Counted from the first letter of the stretch, positions 9,318 through 18,461 are shown. The stretch: 64,000 nt of DNA from Bacillota bacterium (GCA_023414355.1 JAEZOB010000022.1:110734-174733); one strand, 5' to 3'. Made by a program: numbers and translations. The notes: a model not told the origin generated them from the letters alone.

Positions 9318-9346
9318 TTGACATAGAATCCGGGGAAGCGTAAAAT
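9318..9346 (+). promoter_or_regulatory. Sigma-A type promoter for the beta-CASP nuclease gene
   Basis: TTGACA at 9318-9323 and TAAAAT at 9341-9346 are separated by 17 bases and lie about 50 bases before the ATG at 9397. Confidence 0.7.
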
Positions 9347-9396
9347 AGTACCAAAGAGTATTACAAGGCATTCTTGAATATACGAGGAGGAATACG

Positions 9397-11001
9397 ATGA
9401 AGTTAACATTTTTGGGGGCGGCTCACGAGGTGACCGGAAGCTGTTATTTTCTTGAGGCTTGTGGTAAGAATATATTAATCGACTGTGGAATGGAACAGGG
9501 CAAGGATACTTATGAGAATCAGGAAATACCGGTTCTATCCGTGAATTTAGATACCGTTCTGCTGACCCATGCACATATGGATCATGCCGGTAAGCTGCCG
9601 CTCCTTGTCAGTGAAGGCTTCCGGGGTGATATCCATGCCACCTCTGCAAGCAGTGCTCTGTGTAATATTATGCTTCGTGATAGTGCCCATATCCAGTTGG
9701 CAGAAGCAGAATGGAAGAAAAGAAAGGGAAAGCGTTCCGGCGATATATCGGCTGAGCCGATCTATACGATGGAGGATGCGCTTGCTACGATCAGACGGTT
9801 TGTATCTCATGAGTACTCAGAGAAGTTTACTTTATATGACGGTATTGAAGTGCGGTTCACGGATGTCGGCCATCTGTTGGGCTCTGCTAGTATTGAGCTT
9901 TGGATCACAGAAGAAGGAATTACGAAGAAACTGGTCTTCTCGGGAGATATCGGCAATCTGAACCAGCCGTTGATTAAGGACCCGCAATATATTAAGGAAG
10001 CGGATTATGTAGTGATGGAATCTACCTATGGTGACAGAAACCATGGTGAGAATCCGGACTATGTCGGAGAGTTGACACAGTTGATTCAGTCAACCTTTGA
10101 CCGAGGCGGTAATCTGGTGATTCCCTCCTTTGCTGTCGGCAGAACGCAGGTCTTGCTGTATTACATAAGAAAGATTAAGGATGAGGGATTGGTAAAGGGG
10201 CATGGCAATTTTAAGGTATACGTTGATAGTCCTCTGGCAGTAGAAGCCACCCAGATCTTCCATGAATATATGACAGGGTATTTTGATGATGATGCGATGC
10301 AGCTGGTGAACAAGGGAATCAATCCACTTTCTTTTCCCGGTCTGAAGACCTCGATTACCTCGGATGAATCCAAAGCGATCAATTTTGATGATGATCCTAA
10401 GGTAATCATCTCGGCTGCAGGAATGTGCGATGCGGGTAGAATTCGTCATCATCTGAAGCATAACCTTTGGAGAGAAGACAGTACCATACTTTTTGTCGGA
10501 CATCAATCTGTGGGAACTCTGGGTCGTATCATTTTAGATGGAGCGACAGAGGTGAAGCTATTTGGCGAGACGATTCAGGTATGTGCTCAGATCAAGCAGC
10601 TGACCGGTGTCAGTGGTCATGCCGATAAGAGTGGACTGACGAAATGGCTGACCAGCTTTGAGAAGAAACCTGAGCGGGTATTTGTAATGCATGGAGATGA
10701 CCAGGTATGTGATATTTTCACCGACTATATCAGCAATGAGCTTGGCTATCAGGCTGTTGCACCGTATAGCGGCACTGTATATGATCTGGCTCGGAACGTA
10801 TGCGTGATTGAAGGAGTGAAGGTGCCTATCGAAGCGAAGGAAGCTGTTGTTTCTGGTAAGGCTGATACCGTATTTGATCGTCTGGTAGCTGCAGGAAAAC
10901 GCCTGGCAGCTGTAATCCAGCATAACAAGGGTGGTGCGAATAAGGATCTGGCAAAGTTCATGGGTCAGATCAATTCTCTCAGTGATAAATGGGACCGCTA
11001 G
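9397..11001 (+). CDS. MBL-fold beta-CASP ribonuclease (YSH1/CPSF-73-like)
   Basis: Predicted zinc-dependent RNA-processing enzyme of 534 residues. The metallo-beta-lactamase motif HAHMDHAG lies near residues 58-65, further metal ligands are in VGHLLGSASIEL and FSGDIG, followed by a beta-CASP insert with SFAVGRTQVLLYY and a C-terminal RMMBL part with SGHADKSGLTKWL and VFVMHGD. This order matches the stand-alone bacterial YSH1/TTHA0252 type rather than RNase J. The gene has its own promoter, site GAGGAGG before the ATG, and a hairpin terminator at 11024-11063. The exact RNA target is unknown. Confidence 0.92.
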   Translation: MKLTFLGAAHEVTGSCYFLEACGKNILIDCGMEQGKDTYENQEIPVLSVNLDTVLLTHAHMDHAGKLPLLVSEGFRGDIHATSASSALCNIMLRDSAHIQLAEAEWKKRKGKRSGDISAEPIYTMEDALATIRRFVSHEYSEKFTLYDGIEVRFTDVGHLLGSASIELWITEEGITKKLVFSGDIGNLNQPLIKDPQYIKEADYVVMESTYGDRNHGENPDYVGELTQLIQSTFDRGGNLVIPSFAVGRTQVLLYYIRKIKDEGLVKGHGNFKVYVDSPLAVEATQIFHEYMTGYFDDDAMQLVNKGINPLSFPGLKTSITSDESKAINFDDDPKVIISAAGMCDAGRIRHHLKHNLWREDSTILFVGHQSVGTLGRIILDGATEVKLFGETIQVCAQIKQLTGVSGHADKSGLTKWLTSFEKKPERVFVMHGDDQVCDIFTDYISNELGYQAVAPYSGTVYDLARNVCVIEGVKVPIEAKEAVVSGKADTVFDRLVAAGKRLAAVIQHNKGGANKDLAKFMGQINSLSDKWDR

Positions 11002-11023
11002 ACAGAATAGTCAGATAAAATAC

Positions 11024-11068
11024 AGGTATTTCCGATGGCCGCAGTCAAGTCACGGAAATACCTATATT
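11024..11068 (+). terminator. Terminator after the beta-CASP gene
   Basis: An 11-bp perfect stem, AGGTATTTCCG (11024-11034) with CGGAAATACCT (11053-11063), followed by an AT-rich run. The T tract is weak. Confidence 0.65.
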
Positions 11069-11109
11069 TAATACCGACAGCATTCCCTGAATAGTAATTG
11101 GAGGTTATT

Positions 11110-13113
11110 TTGGACAGACAGAAATTACTGGAATATTCGAATTTGTTTTCGACTTCTGAATTTGAAGCGACGAATTGCTATCAGGAGAACGATCTGGGCG
11201 CGGTGTGGACGAAGAATGCCACTCACTTCCGGATATGGGCTCCGACAGCCTCCCAGGTAGTAATCAATTTATATAGAACAGGAGATCAGGAGGATCTCTT
11301 TAGTAGCATACCCATGTTTCTGGAAGTGAAGGGAACTTGGGTTACCTCGGTCTCCGGTGATTTAAATGGAACCTACTATACCTATTCTGTAACCGTAAAC
11401 GGTGAGACGAATATCGCGGTCGATCCCTATGCGAAAGCGGTCGGAGTGAATGGAAACCGCGGAATGGTGATTGACCTTGCCTCCACTGACCCCTTGGGTT
11501 TTCGTGAGGAACAGAGGCCCGAATTCCGAAATGCGACCGATGCGATAATCTATGAGCTGCATATCAGAGATTTTTCCTCTGACAGAAGCTCAGGAATGAA
11601 AAATGCCGGAAAATATCTCGCATTTACTGAGAATGGGACGAAGAATGATTTCGGAGATTCAACCGGAGTGGATTATCTGAAGGAGCTGGGAATAACCCAT
11701 GTTCATCTTCTTCCGGCCTTTGATTATTATACCGTGGATGAGACGAAATTGACAGAAGAGCAATTTAACTGGGGGTATGATCCTAAGAATTATAATGTTC
11801 CGGATGGTTCCTATTCCGCCGACCCTTTCCATGGAGAAGTTCGGATCAAAGAGTTCAAGCAAATGGTCCATGCCCTGCATAAGAGCGGGATTCGGGTAAT
11901 CATGGACGTGGTATATAACCATACGATGGAGGGGGAAGGCTCCAATCTGAATAAGATTGTACCGGGCTATTATTACAGGCTTACCCCGGAGGGCTATTTC
12001 TCCAATGCCTCCGGCTGTGGCAATGAGACTGCCTCGGAACGCGCCATGATGCGTAAATTCATGATAGATTCCGTGGTCTATTGGACGAGCGAATACCATA
12101 TTGACGGTTTCCGATTCGATCTGATGGGAATTCATGATATCCAGACGATGAATGAGATCCGAAGAGTATTAAACGGAATGGATCCGAGTATCCTTGTCTA
12201 TGGGGAGGGCTGGACCGGCGGACTTTCGCCGCTTCCTGATTGGAAAAGGGCAATGAAAAATAATATCAAGGATATGAACCATGGAATTGCCGCTTTTAGC
12301 GACAACATTCGCGATACGATCAAGGGAAATGTCTTCAATGGCAGTGAGCGCGGCTATGTGAATGGCAGAAACGGTCTGGAGGAGGCCATAAAATTCGGGG
12401 TTGTAGCTGCTACCTGGCATCAGGATGTGGATTATGGCAGGGTGGTTTATTGCTCCAATACCCCCTGGGCAGCTGAGCCAACTCAGACGGTGAATTATAC
12501 CTCAGCTCATGATAATTATACTTTGTGGGATAAGCTGGCATTATCCAATCCGGAAGATAGCCGGGAGAGCCGTGCGAAGATGAATATGCTGGCAGCAGCG
12601 ATTATACTGACCTGCCAGGGCATTCCATTCTTTCAGGCAGGGGAAGAGTTTCTACGTAGTAAACCGCTGAACCGGGAGGGAACTGCTTTTGATGATAACA
12701 GCTACCGATCTCCGGATGCAATCAACAGTCTGAAATGGAACCAGCGCTCCGTAAATAAAGAAGTAGTGAATTACTATATGGGATTGATTGCTTTCCGGAG
12801 ACAGTATCCGTCTTTAAGAATGACAAAGGCAGAGGAGATCAGGGCAAGACTTAAATTTCTGGAGTGGTCCCAGCCCAATGTCGTATCCTTTCTCATTACG
12901 GACGAGACGGTCGGGGATCTCTGCATCATTTATAACGCGAATCAGGATACCAGAACAATAAAGATTCCGGAGGGTAATTGGGGTGTATATGCGAAAGGGA
13001 TGAGCGCAGGCAGAGAAGCAATGGAATATCTCCTGGGTGGCTTTGTCGAAGTGGAAGCAATATCTGCTCTTGTTCTTGTCAGGCAGCTGGAAGACCCGGA
13101 TAGTAAAGCATAA
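11110..13113 (+). CDS. pulA: Type I pullulanase
   Basis: Alpha-glucan debranching enzyme cleaving alpha-1,6 bonds in pullulan, starch or glycogen. An N-terminal CBM48-like module (about residues 25-110, FRIWAPTASQVVINLY) precedes a GH13 barrel. The type I pullulanase signature appears as FNWGYDPKNYN; the nucleophile region is DGFRFDLMGIHD, the acid region VYGEGW, and the third catalytic region YTSAHDN. There is no signal peptide, so it is probably cytoplasmic and acts on imported glucans or glycogen. TTG 11110 is chosen because GGAGG lies five bases upstream; TTG 11098 is the longer alternative. Confidence 0.95.
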   Translation: MDRQKLLEYSNLFSTSEFEATNCYQENDLGAVWTKNATHFRIWAPTASQVVINLYRTGDQEDLFSSIPMFLEVKGTWVTSVSGDLNGTYYTYSVTVNGETNIAVDPYAKAVGVNGNRGMVIDLASTDPLGFREEQRPEFRNATDAIIYELHIRDFSSDRSSGMKNAGKYLAFTENGTKNDFGDSTGVDYLKELGITHVHLLPAFDYYTVDETKLTEEQFNWGYDPKNYNVPDGSYSADPFHGEVRIKEFKQMVHALHKSGIRVIMDVVYNHTMEGEGSNLNKIVPGYYYRLTPEGYFSNASGCGNETASERAMMRKFMIDSVVYWTSEYHIDGFRFDLMGIHDIQTMNEIRRVLNGMDPSILVYGEGWTGGLSPLPDWKRAMKNNIKDMNHGIAAFSDNIRDTIKGNVFNGSERGYVNGRNGLEEAIKFGVVAATWHQDVDYGRVVYCSNTPWAAEPTQTVNYTSAHDNYTLWDKLALSNPEDSRESRAKMNMLAAAIILTCQGIPFFQAGEEFLRSKPLNREGTAFDDNSYRSPDAINSLKWNQRSVNKEVVNYYMGLIAFRRQYPSLRMTKAEEIRARLKFLEWSQPNVVSFLITDETVGDLCIIYNANQDTRTIKIPEGNWGVYAKGMSAGREAMEYLLGGFVEVEAISALVLVRQLEDPDSKA

Positions 13114-13116
13114 AAA

Positions 13117-13170
13117 AGGATGTGTATAGGCTCTGTTTGGATAACGAGAGCTTATACATATCCTTATTCA
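13117..13170 (+). terminator. Terminator after pulA, possibly bidirectional
   Basis: Imperfect stem between 13117-13134 (AAGGATGTGTATAGGCTCT region) and 13147-13165 (AGAGCTTATACATATCCTT), followed by ATTCATTT. It lies between the convergent pulA and AraC genes. Its outer arm resembles the one at 19338-19409. Confidence 0.75.
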
Positions 13171-13239
13171 TTTCGCTATAAAATACAAAATGTTTTCGCA
13201 CACCTCAAGAGCTATGAGTGATCCATTGATTATTATGAG

Positions 13240-14115
13240 TTAGCACATATCGGGGTTACCCTGATACATGTTACGAAATTCCGTTGGTGTACAGTTTTTG
13301 ACGATACGGAACATCCGGATGAAGGCGGATATATTATTGAAGCCGGATCGGAAAGCAACCTCCGTGATATTGATATTCGGATCGATCAGCAATCGTTCTG
13401 CACAAGCGATTCTTCTGTTGTTTAGGTATTTATAAAAGGAAACATTCGTAAACTCCTTAAACAGACGGCAGAAATGAAATTTACTGAAGCCGGCAATATT
13501 TGCGACACCCTCCAAGGTTAAATTCTCTGTACAGTTCTGGCTGATATAGTCGCAGATGATGCGAAATTTCTCCAGATATTCCTGCTGCTTGCTGGTCTTT
13601 GCTCCGGAGAAGCAATTGCTTGATCTGGAATAATTGCGTGTGATCAGAACGATAACCTGAAAAAGCTTTGCATAGATTGCAAGGTTCATCATCTGAGCAC
13701 CTGCAAGATACTCGCTTGAAATATCCTTAAGGAGGTCTGCAACTTCGGCATGAATCAGCGGAGCTTCCTCCGGCGTGATTAACAGTGCAGGCTGCAGCAT
13801 TGAGATAAATTGATCGAATTCCCTGATGCTTGAGAAATCCGAGAGCTCGGCCTGGAAAATGATGCGTCTTCCTACCGGAGGTGCATAAAGACGATGTATC
13901 GTGCCGGGAGCAATGATTAAGATGTCTCCAGCCTTCATATTAAGCTTTACATCATTGCAGACAGCCCAATATTCATTTACTGTAGGCATTACGATTTCTA
14001 GCGGTGTATGCCAGTGATTAGGGTAATCTTCTGCCTCATCATTATCATACAGCTTTATCGTCGAATTCTCACTAAAAGCTACGGTTTCACGGATGCCTTC
14101 CAAAATACTGATCAA
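13240..14115 (-). CDS. AraC family transcriptional regulator with cupin N-terminus
   Basis: A 291-residue regulator with an N-terminal cupin-like effector domain (YPNHWHTPLEIVMPTVNEYW, then DILIIAPGTIHRLYAP) and a C-terminal pair of AraC helix-turn-helix motifs (about residues 190-285), the second containing ITEVAFRSGFNNISAFIRMFR. Such proteins often control sugar metabolism genes. It converges on pulA, which makes a carbohydrate role plausible but unproven. The start is TTG on the minus strand, supported by GGGGAGG eight bases upstream; no ATG is as well placed. Its upstream region at 14116-14260 is very AT-rich with several possible -10 boxes on the minus strand. Confidence 0.9.
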   Translation of the reverse strand: MISILEGIRETVAFSENSTIKLYDNDEAEDYPNHWHTPLEIVMPTVNEYWAVCNDVKLNMKAGDILIIAPGTIHRLYAPPVGRRIIFQAELSDFSSIREFDQFISMLQPALLITPEEAPLIHAEVADLLKDISSEYLAGAQMMNLAIYAKLFQVIVLITRNYSRSSNCFSGAKTSKQQEYLEKFRIICDYISQNCTENLTLEGVANIAGFSKFHFCRLFKEFTNVSFYKYLNNRRIACAERLLIDPNINITEVAFRSGFNNISAFIRMFRIVKNCTPTEFRNMYQGNPDMC

Positions 14116-14375
14116 AATAAATTCCTCCCCTGAATTTAATCTGAATTATTGCTATGAATATATAATAAAATTGGTTTGATTACAACTTTACACTATAATA
14201 TACTATAATTATTTGTATATAACCTATAATAATTATGGTAAAATCCCAAATAAGACCGGTAGAATCGGTACTGTACTAGGTCCATCCTAGAAATATTCAA
14301 GAAAATGGAAAGCAATTTTTGTAAAACGTCAATACGAATCGATAAACCTAAGACATTGAGAAATAAGCACTAAGA

Positions 14376-14433
14376 AGTGAATAAATGATGATTATTCACT
14401 AATAAGTGAATATAATGACTATATTCACTTATT
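14376..14433 (+). promoter_or_regulatory. Paired palindromic operators upstream of satD
   Basis: Palindrome 1: AGTGAATAA (14376-14384) and TTATTCACT (14392-14400), 7-base centre. Palindrome 2: AATAAGTGAATATA (14401-14414) and TATATTCACTTATT (14420-14433), 5-base centre. Together they give four copies of AGTGAATA in alternating orientation, abutting each other, about 60 bases before the satD start. The remaining upstream region (14116-14375) is AT-rich and holds nothing else that I recognise. Confidence 0.65.
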
Positions 14434-14494
14434 GACGAATATAGATTGATTTTTTGAAGCAAGGAGGATATAATTACCATAAGAGGTGAGAGCT

Positions 14495-15181
14495 ATGTAT
14501 CCTGAAATAGAAGAACAACAATATATTGCAATAATCGGAGACATCAAAGGGTCAAAGCAAAGCAGGGATCGAAGTGAATTACAAAAGCAGCTGAAAACTG
14601 TATTGGCAGACATAAATATGCAATATAGCAAAGACATCGCATCAAAATTTGTTATCACATTGGGAGACGAATTCCAGGGACTTCTGAGCTTCGGAGGGCA
14701 TATCATGGATATTCTGACAACGATAGAACTTCGGATGCATCCTGCCCTGATTAGGTTTGGCATCGGTATCGGAAAAATAACTACGGAAATCAATCCGGAA
14801 ATGTCATTGGGTGCCGATGGACCAGCGTATTATAATGCCAGAGAGGCAATCACAAGGCTAAAGGAAAAAGAGAAGAAGAGTAAAGCGGCTCTTGCTGACA
14901 CGATCATTCTTCTTGGGGAGGACGAGAAGTGTGAGAGGCTTTTAAACTCTCTGTTATCACTGTTGACGGTGATAAAGCAGGGGTGGACAGAACGCCAGCA
15001 CGAGGTGATCAGAGATTATCTAAAGCATAGGGATAATCAGCAGGCGGTTGCGGGAAGGCTGGGTATCACACAGTCCAGTGTACAGAAAAGTCTGTCTAAT
15101 GCGAACTTCTTTTCGTATCAGGAGGCTGTGAATACGATTTCGACGATATTTACTATGCTATGGAGGGGTGAGGATGTTTAG
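14495..15181 (+). CDS. SatD family protein
   Basis: A 228-residue cytoplasmic protein of the SatD family, named after the acid-tolerance locus of Streptococcus mutans; biochemical role unknown. The family N-terminus is clear: AIIGDIKGSKQSRDR followed by a region with ITLGDEFQGLL, which recalls a degenerate nucleotide-cyclase-like fold. The C-terminus carries a helix-turn-helix-like segment, QQAVAGRLGITQSSVQKSLSNANFFSYQEA, suggesting DNA or partner binding. ATG 14495 is used because AGAGGTGAG precedes it. It overlaps the DUF3307 gene by 8 bases, a pairing common in Firmicutes, and it sits behind the paired palindromes at 14376-14433, which it might itself recognise. Confidence 0.85.
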   Translation: MYPEIEEQQYIAIIGDIKGSKQSRDRSELQKQLKTVLADINMQYSKDIASKFVITLGDEFQGLLSFGGHIMDILTTIELRMHPALIRFGIGIGKITTEINPEMSLGADGPAYYNAREAITRLKEKEKKSKAALADTIILLGEDEKCERLLNSLLSLLTVIKQGWTERQHEVIRDYLKHRDNQQAVAGRLGITQSSVQKSLSNANFFSYQEAVNTISTIFTMLWRGEDV

Positions 15182-15941
15182 AATTTGTTTTATTATTTAC
15201 TTATTGATTCACATTTTAGGGGATTACTATTTTCAGGGAGAGAAGCTGGCAAAGGAGAAACGCCATAGTATTAAGAAGGTGCTTCGCCATGATTTGATTT
15301 ATCTGCTGGTGGCACTGGTTCTATGCCTGCCGGTATTTACCTGGGATATGCTGATATCGGTAATTGCTCTTTCTGTCCTTCATGCAGTGATTGATCTGGC
15401 GAAATACCTGATTATGAAAAAGTATGATGCAAGAGGTATTACTGACAGGGAAAGAAGTACAAGCTATCTGATTGATCAAGGACTTCATCTGCTATGTATT
15501 TTCGGCATTGCGATCGGGATGGCATTGCTGCAGGCGGAGGTATATCTTCCTTCCAGATTGAGGCTTCTGATGGAGAATATTGGCTTTGATATCTATGGGA
15601 TACTTGTCTGGAGTGTGTTACTGCTACTTATCTTCAAGCCAGCGAATATTACGATTAAACTATTGCTGTATGCTTATCGACCTGTAGAGAATGATGAAAC
15701 GCAAGAGGGGCATAAGAACGCAGGAGCCTTTATCGGGTCTCTGGAACGTTTGATCATACTGATATTTTTATCTCTTGGACAATTCTCTGCGATCGGACTG
15801 GTGCTGACCGCCAAATCGATTGCACGCTATAACCGAATTGCTGAGGATAAGAAATTTGCGGAGTATTATCTTCTTGGGACGCTGCTTAGTACGGTATTTG
15901 TCATCGGAGGTTTTCTGATGATTACCCGTCTTGGTTATTAA
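15174..15941 (+). CDS. DUF3307 membrane protein
   Basis: Integral membrane protein of about 255 residues with six or so hydrophobic segments. The N-terminal HILGDYYFQGEKLAKEKRHS and the HDLIYLL and LHAVIDLAKYL segments match the DUF3307 family, whose function is unknown and whose genes often accompany satD. ATG 15174 is preferred to GTG 15168 because GGAGGGGTGAGG lies directly before it, inside the end of satD, so translation is probably coupled. A short inverted repeat CGGGGAA/TTCCCCG at 15951-15969 follows the stop but lacks a T run. Confidence 0.85.
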   Translation: MFRICFIIYLLIHILGDYYFQGEKLAKEKRHSIKKVLRHDLIYLLVALVLCLPVFTWDMLISVIALSVLHAVIDLAKYLIMKKYDARGITDRERSTSYLIDQGLHLLCIFGIAIGMALLQAEVYLPSRLRLLMENIGFDIYGILVWSVLLLLIFKPANITIKLLLYAYRPVENDETQEGHKNAGAFIGSLERLIILIFLSLGQFSAIGLVLTAKSIARYNRIAEDKKFAEYYLLGTLLSTVFVIGGFLMITRLGY

Positions 15942-15950
15942 TATGATTAC

Positions 15951-15969
15951 CCGGGGAATAGATTTCCCC
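15951..15969 (+). other. Short hairpin after the DUF3307 gene
   Basis: CGGGGAA and TTCCCCG with a 5-base loop. There is no downstream T tract, so it could be a weak terminator or an mRNA stability element before the CFI-box gene. Confidence 0.4.
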
Positions 15970-16004
15970 GTCACCGTAGAGGATCGAATTGGAGGAGGAA
16001 GGCT

Positions 16005-16928
16005 ATGGAATATATCGAAAGGTATTGCCCGAAATGTAAAGGGGAACTTCGCGTTCCCGATCACCTGACGGAATGTATCTGTATGTATTGTGGAGAAAAT
16101 ATTAGTTTTGTGCAGAAGTCCGACCACCCGGAGACGGTGTCGAAGGAGGAGCTGACGGCTGAATATGAAAGGGCAATTTCTGAGCTGGGCTTACTCTTTC
16201 ATGAGTATGATCGAATTATGCCCCAGTTTACGAACGGAAAGTATACACAAAGCTTTCAGGACTACCTAAAGGTCGGGGAGAAGGTTCTTCGTCCGATTGA
16301 GCAATATGCTTCTGATTATGGGAAGGAAGAGGAGGTGGTTGAAAGGATCACGCGAGAGCTTCTAACTATTCTGGGACAGGAAATAGATGCAACCAGGATT
16401 GTGCTGGGTGGACCTACAAAAGGAAGAATCATTGAAGAATATCGGCTCTTCTTGACAGTATATATGATACCGATGATCAGATATATGAAGCTGTCCTTCA
16501 GTGAGGCATTGGCGGATGCAATTATTGACTCGTGGTGTAAGGAGTATCCGAAATTCCAGTTCAGTAAGGGCTCCTACGAGGACTTAAGTACCGGCTTTAA
16601 ACAGAAACTTTGTTTTATTACCACTGCTGTCTGTCAGACGATGGATAAGCCTGATGATTGCTATGAATTGAATGCCTTCCGCAGATTTCGTGATGAGTAT
16701 ATGAGCCAGACAGAGCATGGGAAAGCCCTGGTGGAGGAATATTATACCATAGCTCCGGCGATCATAGCTTATCTAAATCTTTGTACAGACTATCAGTTAC
16801 GATATCGACAGCTATGGACGAATTATTTGCTGCCGTGTCTCGAGGCGCTGCAAGAAAGAAGATATTCTGAGTGTGAACATCTTTATACGCAGATGGTATA
16901 TGCATTGAAGGAGGAGTTAATCTTTTAG
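16005..16928 (+). CDS. Zinc-ribbon protein with CFI-box C-terminal domain
   Basis: A 307-residue soluble protein of unknown function. The N-terminus has a four-cysteine zinc ribbon (CPKC at about 9-12 and CMYC at about 26-29). The C-terminal part carries the CFI-box: LCFITTAVCQTMDKPDDCYELNAFRRFRDEYM, followed by G-x-LVEEYYTIAP, near residues 200-250. CFI-box modules are found in diverse bacterial proteins without known activity. The ATG at 16005 follows GGAGGAGG. It may be transcribed with satD and DUF3307, 63 bases upstream. Nothing more specific can be supported. Confidence 0.8.
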   Translation: MEYIERYCPKCKGELRVPDHLTECICMYCGENISFVQKSDHPETVSKEELTAEYERAISELGLLFHEYDRIMPQFTNGKYTQSFQDYLKVGEKVLRPIEQYASDYGKEEEVVERITRELLTILGQEIDATRIVLGGPTKGRIIEEYRLFLTVYMIPMIRYMKLSFSEALADAIIDSWCKEYPKFQFSKGSYEDLSTGFKQKLCFITTAVCQTMDKPDDCYELNAFRRFRDEYMSQTEHGKALVEEYYTIAPAIIAYLNLCTDYQLRYRQLWTNYLLPCLEALQERRYSECEHLYTQMVYALKEELIF

Positions 16929-17095
16929 CCGTCGATTAAGTTGAATGATGAAAGAACAGTTCAAAAAATAGATATACTGCATATTTCTTGCAAATTCGAC
17001 ATACTCTAAACAGCAAACATAAGATGAAAGCTTTGTTGATATTTAATGCTTTAAGGATTGATGCGCATTAGGATTTATGAAAAGGAGTGTGGAAT

Positions 17096-17362
17096 ATGCC
17101 TGAGATTAGTAATCTGATTGTATGGTTGATTCTTGGTGGAGTATCAGGCTGGATTGCAAGCAAAATAACCGGTAATGATAAGAGTATGGGGTTCGGATGG
17201 AATCTGATTGTAGGAATTGCCGGAGCTTTTCTGGGTGGCTGGCTGGTAGGAATCTTTGGCTGGGGACCGGCGACAGGCTTAAATATCTGGAGCTTTATCG
17301 TTTCGGTTGTCGGAGCGGTAATTCTGCTTGCTGTTGTGAATCTGGTCCGAAGGAAATTATAG
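17096..17362 (+). CDS. GlsB/YeaQ/YmgE family membrane protein
   Basis: A small hydrophobic protein of 88 residues with three membrane segments and repeated glycines (ILGGVSGWIASKITG, LIVGIAGAFLGGWLVGIFG), the pattern of the transglycosylase-associated/GlsB family linked to general stress in Gram-positive bacteria. ATG 17096 is chosen over GTG 17087 because AAAGGAG sits directly before it. The gene stands alone: 167 bases follow the CFI-box gene, and a GC-containing inverted repeat at 17384-17418 follows the stop. Its molecular function is unknown. Confidence 0.88.
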   Translation: MPEISNLIVWLILGGVSGWIASKITGNDKSMGFGWNLIVGIAGAFLGGWLVGIFGWGPATGLNIWSFIVSVVGAVILLAVVNLVRRKL

Positions 17363-17383
17363 CTGCTCACAAACACAGGATTA

Positions 17384-17418
17384 GGCCAAGGTAAGGATAT
17401 GTCCGTCCTTACTTTGGC
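17384..17418 (+). terminator. Inverted repeat after the GlsB-type gene
   Basis: GCCAAGGTAAGGA (17384-17396) pairs with TCCTTACTTTGGC (17406-17418), one wobble. It is a stable stem with no clear T run, so a terminator call is tentative. Confidence 0.55.
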
Positions 17419-17466
17419 TATGAAAGAGTAATATGTGAAGGGTACATATGGAAAGAGGATATAAGG

Positions 17467-18363
17467 ATGGAGAATAATAAGCTATTAAAAATTATGGATG
17501 TGGAATACACATTTATGAAAGAGTACAGAGATATAACGAAGTATAGGGAAGCCTTAAATCGGTTAACAAATGCAACCTATGGATTTCATTTCGAGGAGTG
17601 GTATCAACAAGGCTTCTGGGGGGATCGTTACCGGCCGTATTCCTTATTACATAATGAAAATATCGTGGCAAATGTTTCGGTAAATCCGATGGAGTTTCAG
17701 GTGAAAGAGAAGAAGTGCAAAGCACTCCAGATCGGTACCGTTATGACGGATATCGCATACAGAGGAAGAGGTCTTAGCAGAGAGCTTATGAATATAGTCC
17801 TTGAGGAGTATGAAAAGGATTTTGATTTTATCTATCTTTTTGCAAATGATACTGTACTGGATTTTTATCCGCGTTTCGGTTTCGTACAAGAAGAGGAATT
17901 GATCCATTTCGGATACACATCAGCGAATACGCGAAGATATGATTTTGTTAAGCTGGACCTTAGGGAAGAGAATAAGAAGGAGCTGCTTCTTCGTCTGGTT
18001 CGTCAAGCAAAGCCCTGCAGCGAGTATGCGATGCTTGATAATTCCGGACTGGTTATGTTCTATCTGAATTCTTTTCTTTCGGAGAATATTTATTATTGTG
18101 AGGAGCTTTCGCTGGCAGCAGTAGCAGAGTATGAAGGAGATACGATAAAGCTGCTTGATGTATTTTGCGAAAAGGAATTTAATCTGAAAGAGGTAATAAA
18201 TTCTCTTGCAGCCGGAACAGGGATGAAGATTATGCTTGGCTTTACACCCCTAGATACAACAGGTTTTGAGTGTACTCCACTCATGGAGAATGGAACCACC
18301 CTATTTACGAAGGGGAGCAGCTTTATGAAGCAGGGGAGATTTCCCGAGCTTTCCCATGCCTGA
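17467..18363 (+). CDS. GNAT family N-acetyltransferase
   Basis: A 298-residue enzyme with a GNAT acetyl-CoA-binding core in the first half: LQIGTVMTDIAYRGRGLSRELMNIVLEEY near residues 85-113, where RGRGLS is the pyrophosphate-binding loop, and VLDFYPRFGFV near 133-143. The C-terminal half (LLDVFCEKEFNLKEVINSLAAG) is a second domain typical of longer, two-domain GNAT proteins in Firmicutes. Substrate unknown. The ATG has GAGGATATAAGG upstream. The stop is followed at once by the dispersed hairpin elements at 18369-18549. Confidence 0.85.
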   Translation: MENNKLLKIMDVEYTFMKEYRDITKYREALNRLTNATYGFHFEEWYQQGFWGDRYRPYSLLHNENIVANVSVNPMEFQVKEKKCKALQIGTVMTDIAYRGRGLSRELMNIVLEEYEKDFDFIYLFANDTVLDFYPRFGFVQEEELIHFGYTSANTRRYDFVKLDLREENKKELLLRLVRQAKPCSEYAMLDNSGLVMFYLNSFLSENIYYCEELSLAAVAEYEGDTIKLLDVFCEKEFNLKEVINSLAAGTGMKIMLGFTPLDTTGFECTPLMENGTTLFTKGSSFMKQGRFPELSHA

Positions 18364-18368
18364 GAAAA

Positions 18369-18446
18369 GAAATTTGGAAAAACCAAATTTCTCCGGAAGA
18401 ACTGCGACATGAAATCCATTAGAATTTCATGTCACACTTCTTCTTC
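18369..18446 (+). repeat. Two-hairpin dispersed element, copy B
   Basis: Hairpin 1: AGAAATTTGG (18369-18378) with CCAAATTTCT (18383-18392). Hairpin 2: GACATGAAAT (18406-18415) with ATTTCATGTC (18424-18433), loop containing CCATTAGA, flanked by GGAAGAA and TTCTTC. Same order and loop as copy A at 4727-4802, with different inner stem bases. Confidence 0.7.
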
Positions 18447-18461
18447 AACTTCCAGCATTTG

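Noticed and set aside
10090..10506. Minus-strand frames inside the beta-CASP gene
   Set aside because: Shadows of a well-supported gene; no ribosome binding site or domain.
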